The notes beneath the pieces were generated by a model, which was not told the DNA's origin, made no database searches, and saw only the letters and a program-made list of their open reading frames with translations. From Azonexus sp. (GTDB taxonomy: Bacteria > Pseudomonadota > Gammaproteobacteria > Burkholderiales > Rhodocyclaceae): a stretch of DNA of 5,545 nt. The translations under genes and the position numbers were made by a program. Location: the NCBI GenBank assembly GCA_023150195.1, contig JAKLLI010000143.1, positions 1 to 5,545 on the forward strand. Direction: 5' to 3'. This document shows, piece after piece, positions 1 through 5,545 of this stretch (within the stretch, counting starts at the first letter, position 1; each line of letters starts with the position of its first letter).

Positions 1-1
1 G

Positions 2-361
2 GCCGACTGGCTGGCACCCGGAACGCACATCAATGCGGCAGGTTCCAATGCCCTGGTGCGTCAGGAAGTTTCGGAGGCAGCGATTCGGCGCTGCGATCTG
101 GTCGTGGTCGATTCGGTGGCGACAGCCTTGGCGGAGTCCGGAGATCTCCAGCCGCTGCTGGAAAAGGGGCGTCTGCACGCGCGGCAGTTGATCGAATTGG
201 GTGATGTGCTGGTGGGCCGCCATCCCGGGCGGCAATCGGCGACCCAAATTACCCTGTTTGAATCCCAGGGCATGGCCATTCAGGATCTGGCGGTGGCGCG
301 TTTGGTCTTCGAAGCGGCCAAGGCGCAGGGACTGGGGCGAGAAATTGCCGGATCAGTTTGA
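2..361 (+). CDS. Ornithine cyclodeaminase/mu-crystallin family protein, C-terminal part (5' truncated by window edge)
   Basis: The reading frame is open from base 2 and ends at TGA 359-361, giving 119 visible codons. The true start lies upstream; an internal GTG at 56 is not the start, because family motifs precede it. The fragment begins with ADWLAPGTHINAAGSN, the Rossmann-domain signature of the ornithine cyclodeaminase/mu-crystallin family. It continues with a conserved Arg/Glu segment (VRQEVSEA), VVVDS, a GDVLVGRHPGR turn, and the C-terminal signature ITLFESQGMAIQDLAVA. Family members are NAD(P)-dependent and include ornithine cyclodeaminase (ornithine to proline plus ammonia), alanine dehydrogenase, ketimine reductases and opine-type synthases. 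The substrate-binding N-terminal half is missing, so the reaction cannot be chosen. Nothing links it to the signalling genes downstream except orientation; the 96-base gap suggests a separate transcription unit. The family call is secure, the exact enzyme is not. Confidence 0.9.
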   Translation, partial: ADWLAPGTHINAAGSNALVRQEVSEAAIRRCDLVVVDSVATALAESGDLQPLLEKGRLHARQLIELGDVLVGRHPGRQSATQITLFESQGMAIQDLAVARLVFEAAKAQGLGREIAGSV

Positions 362-387
362 CCCAAATGTCAAGACCGCGAGACAAT
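358..387 (+). promoter_or_regulatory. Possible sigma-70-type promoter for the signalling cluster
   Basis: TTGACC at 358-363 matches five of six bases of the -35 consensus. GACAAT at 382-387 matches four of six of the -10 consensus, with an 18-base spacer. The -35 overlaps the stop codon of the upstream gene. Transcription would start near 394, about 65 bases before the phosphatase ATG. This is the only gap large enough for a promoter in the window. The call rests on consensus resemblance alone. Confidence 0.3.
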
Positions 388-393
388 AGCCGG

Positions 394-429
394 CCTGCTG
401 AAAGCAGGGAGTGTCCCGCGGGTTGGACA
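394..429 (+). other. Overlapping small hairpins in the leader of the phosphatase gene
   Basis: CCTGCT (394-399) pairs with AGCAGG (403-408) around a 3-base loop. GGGA (407-410) pairs with TCCC (414-417), and TGTCC (412-416) pairs with GGACA (425-429). The first two stems share bases 407-408 and the second and third share 414-416, so neighbours cannot form fully together. No T-tract follows, so this is not a convincing intrinsic terminator for the upstream gene. The stems are short and could be chance in GC-rich DNA. Confidence 0.2.
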
Positions 430-457
430 GTCGAACAAGAACAAGGCGTGCGTAACG

Positions 458-1282
458 ATGAAGTTTGCCAATCTGGGTCATGCTCTGACAGTTGCCAGTT
501 GTAGCGACACGGGCATTGTTCGCGCGCACAACGAAGATGCCGTCTTCGTTGACGCGGAACTCGGCGTTGCCATTCTTGCTGACGGCATGGGCGGCTATAA
601 CGCTGGCGAGGTGGCGAGCGGGATGGCCACCACCTTGCTGGCAGCCAGCTTTACGCGCCTGTTGCCGCAATGCGATGACGCCATGTTGGCCGCGGCCGGC
701 GGCCCGGCGCAACTGCTCGCCGACGAAGTGAGTGCAGCCAATGCGGCCATTTTCAATACCTCGCAAAGCCAGGCACAGTGTGCAGGCATGGGAACGACGC
801 TGGTGCTGGCCTGGTTTCTGGGGCGCCGCCTTTACGTTGGCCATGTCGGCGACTCCCGCCTCTATCGCTTGCGGGGTGATGATTTCCAGCAATTGACCAA
901 GGACCATTCCCTCTTACAGGAACAGCTTGATAGTGGCATGATATCCGTCGAGGAAGCCCGTTTTTCCGAGAACAAGAATCTGGTCACACGGGCCTTGGGG
1001 GTGGAGCCTGAAGTCGATGTTGAAGTCCATGAACATGATGTTCAGGGGGGCGATATCATCCTGCTCTGTTCCGATGGCCTGAACGACATGGTGGATGACG
1101 AAGAAATCGCCGAAATCATTCGCCGGTTTGGCGCCAATCCAGCGCTGGCCGCGACACTTTTGGTCGAAACTGCGAACGACAATGGGGGGCGTGACAACAC
1201 CTCGGTCGTGTTGATGAAGGTTGCAGGTAACTATGCAGCGCCTGTCCGGTGGTGGCAAAAGCTGCTGGCGCTTTTGAAGTGA
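458..1282 (+). CDS. PPM/PP2C-family Ser/Thr protein phosphatase
   Basis: This 274-residue cytoplasmic protein should remove phosphate from phospho-Ser/Thr proteins using two Mn2+/Mg2+ ions. The PPM motifs appear in order: SDTGIVRAHNEDA (residues 16-28, with R22 and the NED at 25-27), ADGMGG (41-46, metal ligand D42), GMGTT (110-114), VGHVGDSRLY (127-136), LTKDHSL, LVTRALG, LLCSDGLND (202-210, metal ligand D206) and GGRDNTS (243-249, metal ligand D246). All expected metal ligands are present, so it should be active. It resembles the bacterial Stp1/PrpC type, partners of Hanks-type kinases. The ATG at 458 has only a weak AAGG (443-446) 11 bases upstream, but the domain starts right after it and no better start fits. 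A C-terminal tail from about residue 260 (APVRWWQKLLALLK) extends past the catalytic core and looks amphipathic. The FHA gene follows after 15 bases, which suggests that reader and eraser are co-expressed. No kinase is visible in the window. Confidence 0.93.
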   Translation: MKFANLGHALTVASCSDTGIVRAHNEDAVFVDAELGVAILADGMGGYNAGEVASGMATTLLAASFTRLLPQCDDAMLAAAGGPAQLLADEVSAANAAIFNTSQSQAQCAGMGTTLVLAWFLGRRLYVGHVGDSRLYRLRGDDFQQLTKDHSLLQEQLDSGMISVEEARFSENKNLVTRALGVEPEVDVEVHEHDVQGGDIILLCSDGLNDMVDDEEIAEIIRRFGANPALAATLLVETANDNGGRDNTSVVLMKVAGNYAAPVRWWQKLLALLK

Positions 1283-1297
1283 AATGAGGAAGACACG

Positions 1298-2005
1298 ATG
1301 GCAAAACTGATCCTGTCCATGGACGGCCTGGTGCTCAAGGAAATTCTGCTCGACAAGGAGCGGCTGACCATCGGGCGCAAACCGCAAAATGATATCCAGA
1401 TCGATAATCTGGCAATTTCCGGTGAGCACGCGGTGGTGGTGACCATTCTCGCGGATTCATTTCTGGAGGACCTCAACAGCACCAATGGGACCCAGGTTAA
1501 CGGACAGGCCGTCAAGCGTCATTTTCTCCGTCACAACGACATCATCGAACTGGGCAAATACAAGCTCAAATACTTGGCAGATAACGGTGTCACCGCCGCC
1601 GGTCATGACACTGAGCCAGCGATCAAGAACAAGGTGATTGCCCAGGCCCGGCCGGCCGAGTTGCAGCTGGAAGCGGTCCCGGATGTACGCAAGCCGGTTG
1701 CGCCTGCCGCGCCGGTGGCAACGCCGCGGGCCGAGGGCTTGCCGGTCGCAGCCATCCAGTTGCTCAGCGGGCCCAATGCCGGCAAACAACTGGATTTGCA
1801 AAAAACGCTCACCACGCTGGGCAAGCCCGGCGTGCAGGTTGCCGTGATCGCCAAGCGACCGCATGGCTACTTCATTACCCATGTTGAAGGGGACGAGTTC
1901 CCCTCCGTCAATGGACGGGCGATCGACGCGCAGGCGCGTGCGCTGAACGACCACGACGTGATCGAACTCGCCGGCATCAAGATGGAGTTTTTCCACAAAC
2001 CATGA
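1298..2005 (+). CDS. FHA-domain protein with one canonical and one degenerate FHA domain
   Basis: This is a 235-residue soluble protein that probably acts as a phosphothreonine reader or adaptor. The N-terminal FHA domain (about residues 5-95) has the binding set: TIGR (24-27), S41 and H44 in the SGEH element, and NSTNGT (60-65) followed by VNG. R27, S41 and N63 are expected to contact phosphothreonine. A Pro/Ala-rich linker (about 110-148) follows. A second FHA-like fold (about 150-235) opens with LLSGPNAGKQLDL and ends with VNGRAI and a DHDVIELAGIKMEFF strand. In it the Gly-Arg is replaced by GK (175-176) and the Ser/His element is lost, so it probably does not bind phosphothreonine and may serve protein contact. 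The start is supported by GAGGA at 1286-1290, 7 bases before the ATG. It sits 15 bases after the phosphatase and 16 before the cyclase, a plausible physical link between phospho-signalling and cAMP synthesis. The second-domain call is less certain than the first. Confidence 0.9.
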   Translation: MAKLILSMDGLVLKEILLDKERLTIGRKPQNDIQIDNLAISGEHAVVVTILADSFLEDLNSTNGTQVNGQAVKRHFLRHNDIIELGKYKLKYLADNGVTAAGHDTEPAIKNKVIAQARPAELQLEAVPDVRKPVAPAAPVATPRAEGLPVAAIQLLSGPNAGKQLDLQKTLTTLGKPGVQVAVIAKRPHGYFITHVEGDEFPSVNGRAIDAQARALNDHDVIELAGIKMEFFHKP

Positions 2006-2033
2006 AGGCCGGCAGGGCAACATGAAGGCTGGC
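2001..2033 (+). repeat. 13-base imperfect direct repeat carrying ATG at the FHA/cyclase junction
   Basis: CATGAAGGCCGGC at 2001-2013 recurs as CATGAAGGCTGGC at 2021-2033, offset by exactly 20 bases with one mismatch. The first copy holds an ATG (2002) that overlaps the FHA stop as ATGA. It opens a 7-codon frame (MKAGRAT) whose TGA (2023-2025) overlaps the cyclase ATG (2022) as a second ATGA. The copies are out of frame with each other, so the first is not an alternative cyclase start. The pattern is directly visible; any role in translational coupling is inference. Confidence 0.5.
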
Positions 2034-4232
2034 GTCATTCGCGCCTTGCTGGGAGTTGCCTGTCTGCTGCTCTTCCTCGGGCATGCCTTCAGTTATTGGC
2101 ACTTGCCGGCCGTTTCTGCGCTGGAAACCTATCTGTACGACGTGCGCGTCCGCCTCTCGCCGCCGGGGGGCGATACCCAGCAGGTCGTGATCGTCGATAT
2201 CGACGAAAAAAGCCTGGGCGAACTGGGGCGCTGGCCGTGGTCGCGGGATGTCATGGCGCGCCTGATGGACCGCCTGTTTGACGATTACCGGGTGCGCATC
2301 GTTGGCTTCGACGTGGTGTTTTCGGAGCCGGATGACAGTTCCGGGGTGGCGGTACTGGAAGGCCTGGCCAAGGGCGAATTGCGCAGCAATACCGAATTTC
2401 ATCGGGTATTGGGCAAAGTACGCGGTGAACTTGATTACGACACCCGTTTTGCCGATGCCTTGCGCGGCCGCAATACGATTCTCGGCTATTACTTTGCGGA
2501 TGATGCGCGGCCTTTGCCCGAAGCCATGCAGCCCCGTTCGCTCTTTCCCGTGAGTGAGTTTCCCGATCTGGCTTGGCAATTTCCGGTCACTCAGGGGCTG
2601 GGCGCCAATTTGCCGCAGTTGCAGGCGGCGGCAGCGGGTGTCGGGCATTTCATGCCGCATATCGACGTTGACGGCAGCGTACGGCGGGTGCCGTTGATGG
2701 TGAGCTATCAGGGGCGCGTGTTTGAGGCCCTCTCTGTTGCCATGGTGCGCCAGTTGTTGCCGGACAGCGAATTACGCTTGGGCGTCCCGGATGCCGATAG
2801 CGGTATCGAGTGGCTGGATATCCGTAACCCACAAATCCAGTTGCGGATTCCCGTGGATGCCCAACTGGCCACGCTGGTGCCGTTTCGCGGCCCCGAAAGG
2901 AGTTTTCCCTATCTCTCTGCGGTCGACGTCCTGAAACAGCGCATTCCTGCAGCTGATCTCGAGGGGCGCATCGTTTTACTCGGCACCAGTGCCGCCGGCC
3001 TGTTCGACTTGCGAAATACGCCCATGGGCGGCACCTATCCCGGGGTCGAGATTCACGCCAACCTGATTGCCGGTATGCTCGGGCAAACCTTCATGTCGCA
3101 GCCTTACTACGTGGCTGGCATCGAGGCCTGTGTCCTCCTGATCGTCGGCGGCTTGCTGATTTTTGTGGCCAACCGCTTGCCGCCGGTGTCGGGGACGGCG
3201 CTGATGCTCTTGCTGCTGGCGGCCGCCATCGCCTTCAATCTGTGGCTATGGCGCGATGCCCGGCTGGTCGTGCCGCTGGCCGCGACGCTGCTGCTCATCT
3301 TTCTGCTCTACGGTTTGGGCATGGCCTGGGGCTTCTTTGTGGAAAGCCGGAGCAAGCGGCGCTTCACCACCCTCTTCGGGCAATATGTGCCGCCTGAACT
3401 GGTGGAGGAAATGGCACGCAACCCGGAAAGCTACAGCATGAGCGGCCGCAGTGACGACCTGACGATCCTGTTTTCCGATATCCGGGATTTCACCACGCTC
3501 TCCGAAGGCTTGTCGCCGGAAGCGCTGACGCGGTTGATGAACGAGTATCTGGGGGCCATGACTCACGAAATTCAGGCCAACCGGGGCACGCTGGATAAGT
3601 ACATCGGCGATGCCATCATGGCCTTCTGGGGTGCGCCGGTGGCCGACAAGGCGCACGCCCGCCACGCGGTGCTGGCAGCCTTGGCCATGCAGCGGCAACT
3701 GGCCATGAAAAATCCCGAGTTTCAGGCGCACGGCTGGCCGGAAATTCGGATCGGCATTGGCATCAACACCGGCCGCGTAACCGTGGGCGACATGGGCTCG
3801 TCGGTGCGTAAGGCCTACACGGTGATGGGCGATGCGGTGAATCTCGCCTCGCGGCTTGAGGGGCTGACCCGGGTCTATGGCGTGGGCATCATCGTCGGCG
3901 AGGACACGGTGCGCGCCTTGCCGGAATTCAGCTTTCGCGAACTGGATCGCGTTCGGGTTAAAGGTAAACGCAATGCCGTGGCCATTTTCGAACCGCTGGG
4001 CCTGTCGACCGAAGTCGATGCTGAAACAGCGTCGGCGCTGGCGCAATGGCACGCTTTTCTTGAGCATTATCGGCAACGGCAGTGGGCTGCGGCCCTGGCG
4101 CAGTTGGAGGCGACGCAGGAGCCGCTGGTCAATGAGCGCTTGCGCAAACTCTATGATGAAAGAATTGTCCATCTTCAAGATAACGATCCCGGTGAAGCCT
4201 GGGATGGGGTGACTGACCTGTTGAGTAAATGA
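2022..4232 (+). CDS. CHASE2-domain membrane adenylate cyclase (class III, IIIb-like active site)
   Basis: This 736-residue protein is predicted to convert ATP to cAMP at the inner membrane. It has an N-terminal membrane segment (about 5-25) and a periplasmic CHASE2 sensor (about 30-360) with VDIDEKSL (58-65), GRWPWSR (69-75), GRIVLLGTSA (315-324) and PGVEIHANLI (340-349). Three membrane helices follow (about 364-384, 391-410 and 416-438). After a linker with YVPPELVEEM (455-464) comes the cyclase domain (about 478-660). Metal-binding aspartates are D486 in FSDIRDFT and D530 in KYIGDAIMAFWG. Purine-selecting residues are K526 and T600 (YTVMGD), and the transition-state pair is N607 and R611 (VNLASRLEG). 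Lys plus Thr indicates ATP rather than GTP and matches class IIIb. The catalytic set is complete, so a homodimer should be active. The helical C-terminal tail (about 665-736) ends in an AWDGV motif. ATG 2022 is chosen because the membrane segment follows at once; AGGG (2014-2017) is a rather close ribosome site. The ligand of CHASE2 is unknown. Confidence 0.93.
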   Translation: MKAGVIRALLGVACLLLFLGHAFSYWHLPAVSALETYLYDVRVRLSPPGGDTQQVVIVDIDEKSLGELGRWPWSRDVMARLMDRLFDDYRVRIVGFDVVFSEPDDSSGVAVLEGLAKGELRSNTEFHRVLGKVRGELDYDTRFADALRGRNTILGYYFADDARPLPEAMQPRSLFPVSEFPDLAWQFPVTQGLGANLPQLQAAAAGVGHFMPHIDVDGSVRRVPLMVSYQGRVFEALSVAMVRQLLPDSELRLGVPDADSGIEWLDIRNPQIQLRIPVDAQLATLVPFRGPERSFPYLSAVDVLKQRIPAADLEGRIVLLGTSAAGLFDLRNTPMGGTYPGVEIHANLIAGMLGQTFMSQPYYVAGIEACVLLIVGGLLIFVANRLPPVSGTALMLLLLAAAIAFNLWLWRDARLVVPLAATLLLIFLLYGLGMAWGFFVESRSKRRFTTLFGQYVPPELVEEMARNPESYSMSGRSDDLTILFSDIRDFTTLSEGLSPEALTRLMNEYLGAMTHEIQANRGTLDKYIGDAIMAFWGAPVADKAHARHAVLAALAMQRQLAMKNPEFQAHGWPEIRIGIGINTGRVTVGDMGSSVRKAYTVMGDAVNLASRLEGLTRVYGVGIIVGEDTVRALPEFSFRELDRVRVKGKRNAVAIFEPLGLSTEVDAETASALAQWHAFLEHYRQRQWAAALAQLEATQEPLVNERLRKLYDERIVHLQDNDPGEAWDGVTDLLSK

Positions 4233-4236
4233 CATG
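4221..4236 (+). promoter_or_regulatory. Tight cyclase/phosphodiesterase junction with a weak ribosome site, likely translational coupling
   Basis: The cyclase TGA (4230-4232) and the phosphodiesterase ATG (4234-4236) are separated by one base. Only TTGAG (4221-4225) resembles a Shine-Dalgarno site, and it is weak. Translation of the phosphodiesterase therefore probably depends on ribosomes finishing the cyclase, which would keep synthesis and breakdown enzymes in proportion. The spacing is seen; the coupling is inferred. Confidence 0.4.
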
Positions 4237-5545
4237 AAAATTCACGTCCTTGGGTGTAGCGGTGGCATCGGGAAAGATCTGCGAACCTCGTCCTTTCTGG
4301 TCGACGAGGATGTGCTGCTGGATGCTGGCACCGGTGTCGGCGATCTCTCGCCGGAGCAACTGCTCAAAATCGATCACGTCTTTCTGACCCATGCGCATAT
4401 GGATCACATTGCTGCCTTGCCGATGTTGATCGACACGGTGGCGGACCGGCGGACAGCGCCCTTGACCGTGCACGCCCCGGCCGCGGTGCTTGAGGCGCTG
4501 CAGACGCATGTTTTCAACTGGACGATCTGGCCGGACTTTCGTGAAATTCCCTCGCCAGCGGCGCCGCTGATGGTCTTTCATGCGATGGAAGCCGGCGATC
4601 GCTTGACCCTGTCGACTCGTTGTTTCCGTGCCTTGCCGGTCAGTCATTCCATCCCCGCGGTGGCCTGGCAGGTGAGTGCCGCGCAAGGTAGCCTGGTGTA
4701 TTCCGGGGATACCGGCCCCTGCCACCCATTTTGGGATGCCCTGAATGCTATCCACGATTTGAAGGCCTTGATCATCGAGTGTGCTTTTCCCAACGAGCAG
4801 CGGCCACTGGCGGATTTATCCGGGCATTTCTGCCCGCAGACGCTGGCGGCAGGCTTGCTGCGTTTAAAGCCAGCCTGTGCGATTCATATCACGCATCTCA
4901 AGCCGGGGCAGGCGGCGATGACCATGCAGCAATTGGCGGCAGCGCTGCCCGCCATCCCGCTGAACGCCCTGGCTTCCGGTCAACTGCTCATGGGGGATTG
5001 GCAAGCGCCGAAGCTGGCCGAGGATGACATGCTCGCCCGCCTTGAGCACCTGAACGACATCGGCAGCTCGCTGTCCAGCGAACGCGACATCCAGCGTCTG
5101 CTGGAAAAAATTCTGCAGGCGGCACGGCGAATTACCCATGCCGACGCCGGCACGCTCTACCGCATGTCGGAAAACAATCACCGCCTGCATTTCGAGATTG
5201 TGCGCAATGACTCGCTGAACATCGCCTTTGGCGGCAGCGCGCCGCAATCGGCGCAGGCGCATTTTCCCGACCTGGCGCTGTATCGGGCGGATGGCGTCGC
5301 CAACGACAGCATGGTGGCGGTGTATGCCGCGCTGACCGGCACTACCGTCAGCATTCCCGATGCCTACGCCGCCGAGGGCTTCGATTTCAGCGGCACGCGC
5401 GCCTTTGACCAGCGCACCGGCTATCGCTCGCAATCTTTCCTGACGGTGCCGATGAAAAACCATTTCGGGGAAATCATCGGCGTCCTGCAACTGATCAATG
5501 CCATCGATCCCTTGACGCAGCAGGTTCGCCCCTTCTCGGCGGCGG
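4234..5545 (+). CDS. Metallo-beta-lactamase-fold (class II-like) cyclic-nucleotide phosphodiesterase fused to a GAF domain, 3' truncated by window edge
   Basis: The frame stays open for 437 codons and runs off the right edge. Residues 1-255 are a metallo-beta-lactamase fold predicted to hydrolyse 3',5'-cyclic nucleotides, probably cAMP. They begin MKIHVLGCSGG. Zn ligands appear as THAHMDH (52-58: H53, H55, D57, H58), H138 in LPVSHSIP and D159 in YSGDTGP. The class II phosphodiesterase GHxxP-type element is at 197-201 (GHFCP), and the last ligand is H221 in HITHLKPG. This is unlike CpdA, which has a calcineurin-type metallophosphatase fold. A helical linker (about 262-285) leads to a GAF domain (about 286 to the edge) with FDQRTGYRSQSFLTVPMKN (391-409) and GVLQLIN (416-422), the style of cyclic-nucleotide-type GAF domains. 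Whatever follows GAF (for example HD-GYP, cyclase or kinase) is not visible. It lies one base after the cyclase gene, which supports a role in cAMP turnover. The phosphodiesterase substrate is inferred from fold and context; other MBL hydrolase activities remain possible. Confidence 0.82.
   Translation, partial: MKIHVLGCSGGIGKDLRTSSFLVDEDVLLDAGTGVGDLSPEQLLKIDHVFLTHAHMDHIAALPMLIDTVADRRTAPLTVHAPAAVLEALQTHVFNWTIWPDFREIPSPAAPLMVFHAMEAGDRLTLSTRCFRALPVSHSIPAVAWQVSAAQGSLVYSGDTGPCHPFWDALNAIHDLKALIIECAFPNEQRPLADLSGHFCPQTLAAGLLRLKPACAIHITHLKPGQAAMTMQQLAAALPAIPLNALASGQLLMGDWQAPKLAEDDMLARLEHLNDIGSSLSSERDIQRLLEKILQAARRITHADAGTLYRMSENNHRLHFEIVRNDSLNIAFGGSAPQSAQAHFPDLALYRADGVANDSMVAVYAALTGTTVSIPDAYAAEGFDFSGTRAFDQRTGYRSQSFLTVPMKNHFGEIIGVLQLINAIDPLTQQVRPFSAA

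Noticed and set aside
394..408. Intrinsic terminator for the ornithine cyclodeaminase-family gene
   Set aside because: The 6-bp stem is followed by GAGTGTCCC, with no run of T, so rho-independent termination is not supported.
1457..2660. Minus-strand open frames opposite the FHA and cyclase genes (1457-2038 and 1977-2660)
   Set aside because: Both are antisense to genes with well-conserved motifs and have low-complexity compositions without domain signatures.
3246..4235. Long open frame (329 codons) on the minus strand
   Set aside because: It lies wholly antisense to the cyclase catalytic domain, whose motifs are unmistakable. The translation is rich in His/Arg/Gln with no recognisable domain, typical of a GC-rich shadow frame.
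4234..5000. CpdA-type cAMP phosphodiesterase
   Set aside because: CpdA has a calcineurin-like metallophosphatase fold. The HxHxDH, SGDTG and HLKP motifs here are of the metallo-beta-lactamase fold.
4731..5027. 98-codon + strand open frame in another frame
   Set aside because: It overlaps the phosphodiesterase frame, which carries GHFCP and HITHLKPG across this stretch and continues open to the edge, so no separate gene or frameshift is needed.
4864..5490. 208-codon minus-strand open frame
   Set aside because: Antisense to the phosphodiesterase-GAF gene, whose + frame carries clear GAF motifs over the same bases. No recognisable family.
458..5545. Defence system of the cyclic-nucleotide (CBASS/Pycsar) kind
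   Set aside because: The cyclase is a CHASE2 membrane sensor enzyme rather than a PycC- or CD-NTase-like protein, and no effector (membrane, nuclease or TIR protein) is seen. The cluster fits signalling better.

Overview
The window reads as high-GC (about 60% by eye), densely coding proteobacterial DNA. All five genes are on the + strand and four of them are tightly packed. The protein styles (CHASE2-cyclase, PP2C phosphatase, two-part FHA protein, GAF with TGYRS/VPM/LQLIN motifs) suggest a betaproteobacterium, perhaps Rhodocyclales. That placement rests on resemblance only; there is no rRNA or marker gene here.

Layout. Positions 2-361 hold the 3' end of an ornithine cyclodeaminase/mu-crystallin family gene. 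A 96-base gap (362-457) follows, with a possible sigma-70-type promoter and small alternative hairpins. Then comes a signalling cluster: a PPM/PP2C Ser/Thr phosphatase (458-1282), an FHA protein with one intact and one degenerate FHA domain (1298-2005), a membrane CHASE2 adenylate cyclase (2022-4232), and a metallo-beta-lactamase-fold class II cyclic-nucleotide phosphodiesterase fused to a GAF domain (4234 to beyond the right edge). The gaps between these four genes are 15, 16 and 1 bases, so an operon is very likely.

How the genes may work together. The cyclase makes cAMP in response to an unknown periplasmic cue through CHASE2, and the next gene encodes the enzyme predicted to hydrolyse it. 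Its GAF domain could sense a cyclic nucleotide and give feedback. The phosphatase and FHA protein supply the eraser and reader of a phospho-Ser/Thr circuit. The writer, a Hanks-type kinase, is not visible and may lie downstream or elsewhere. The cluster therefore looks like a compact module joining protein phosphorylation to local cAMP turnover. The component families are known; the linkage and the PDE-GAF fusion are the parts most worth following. No RNA gene, mobile element, CRISPR array or integration site was seen, and no gene-free stretch exceeds 100 bases.
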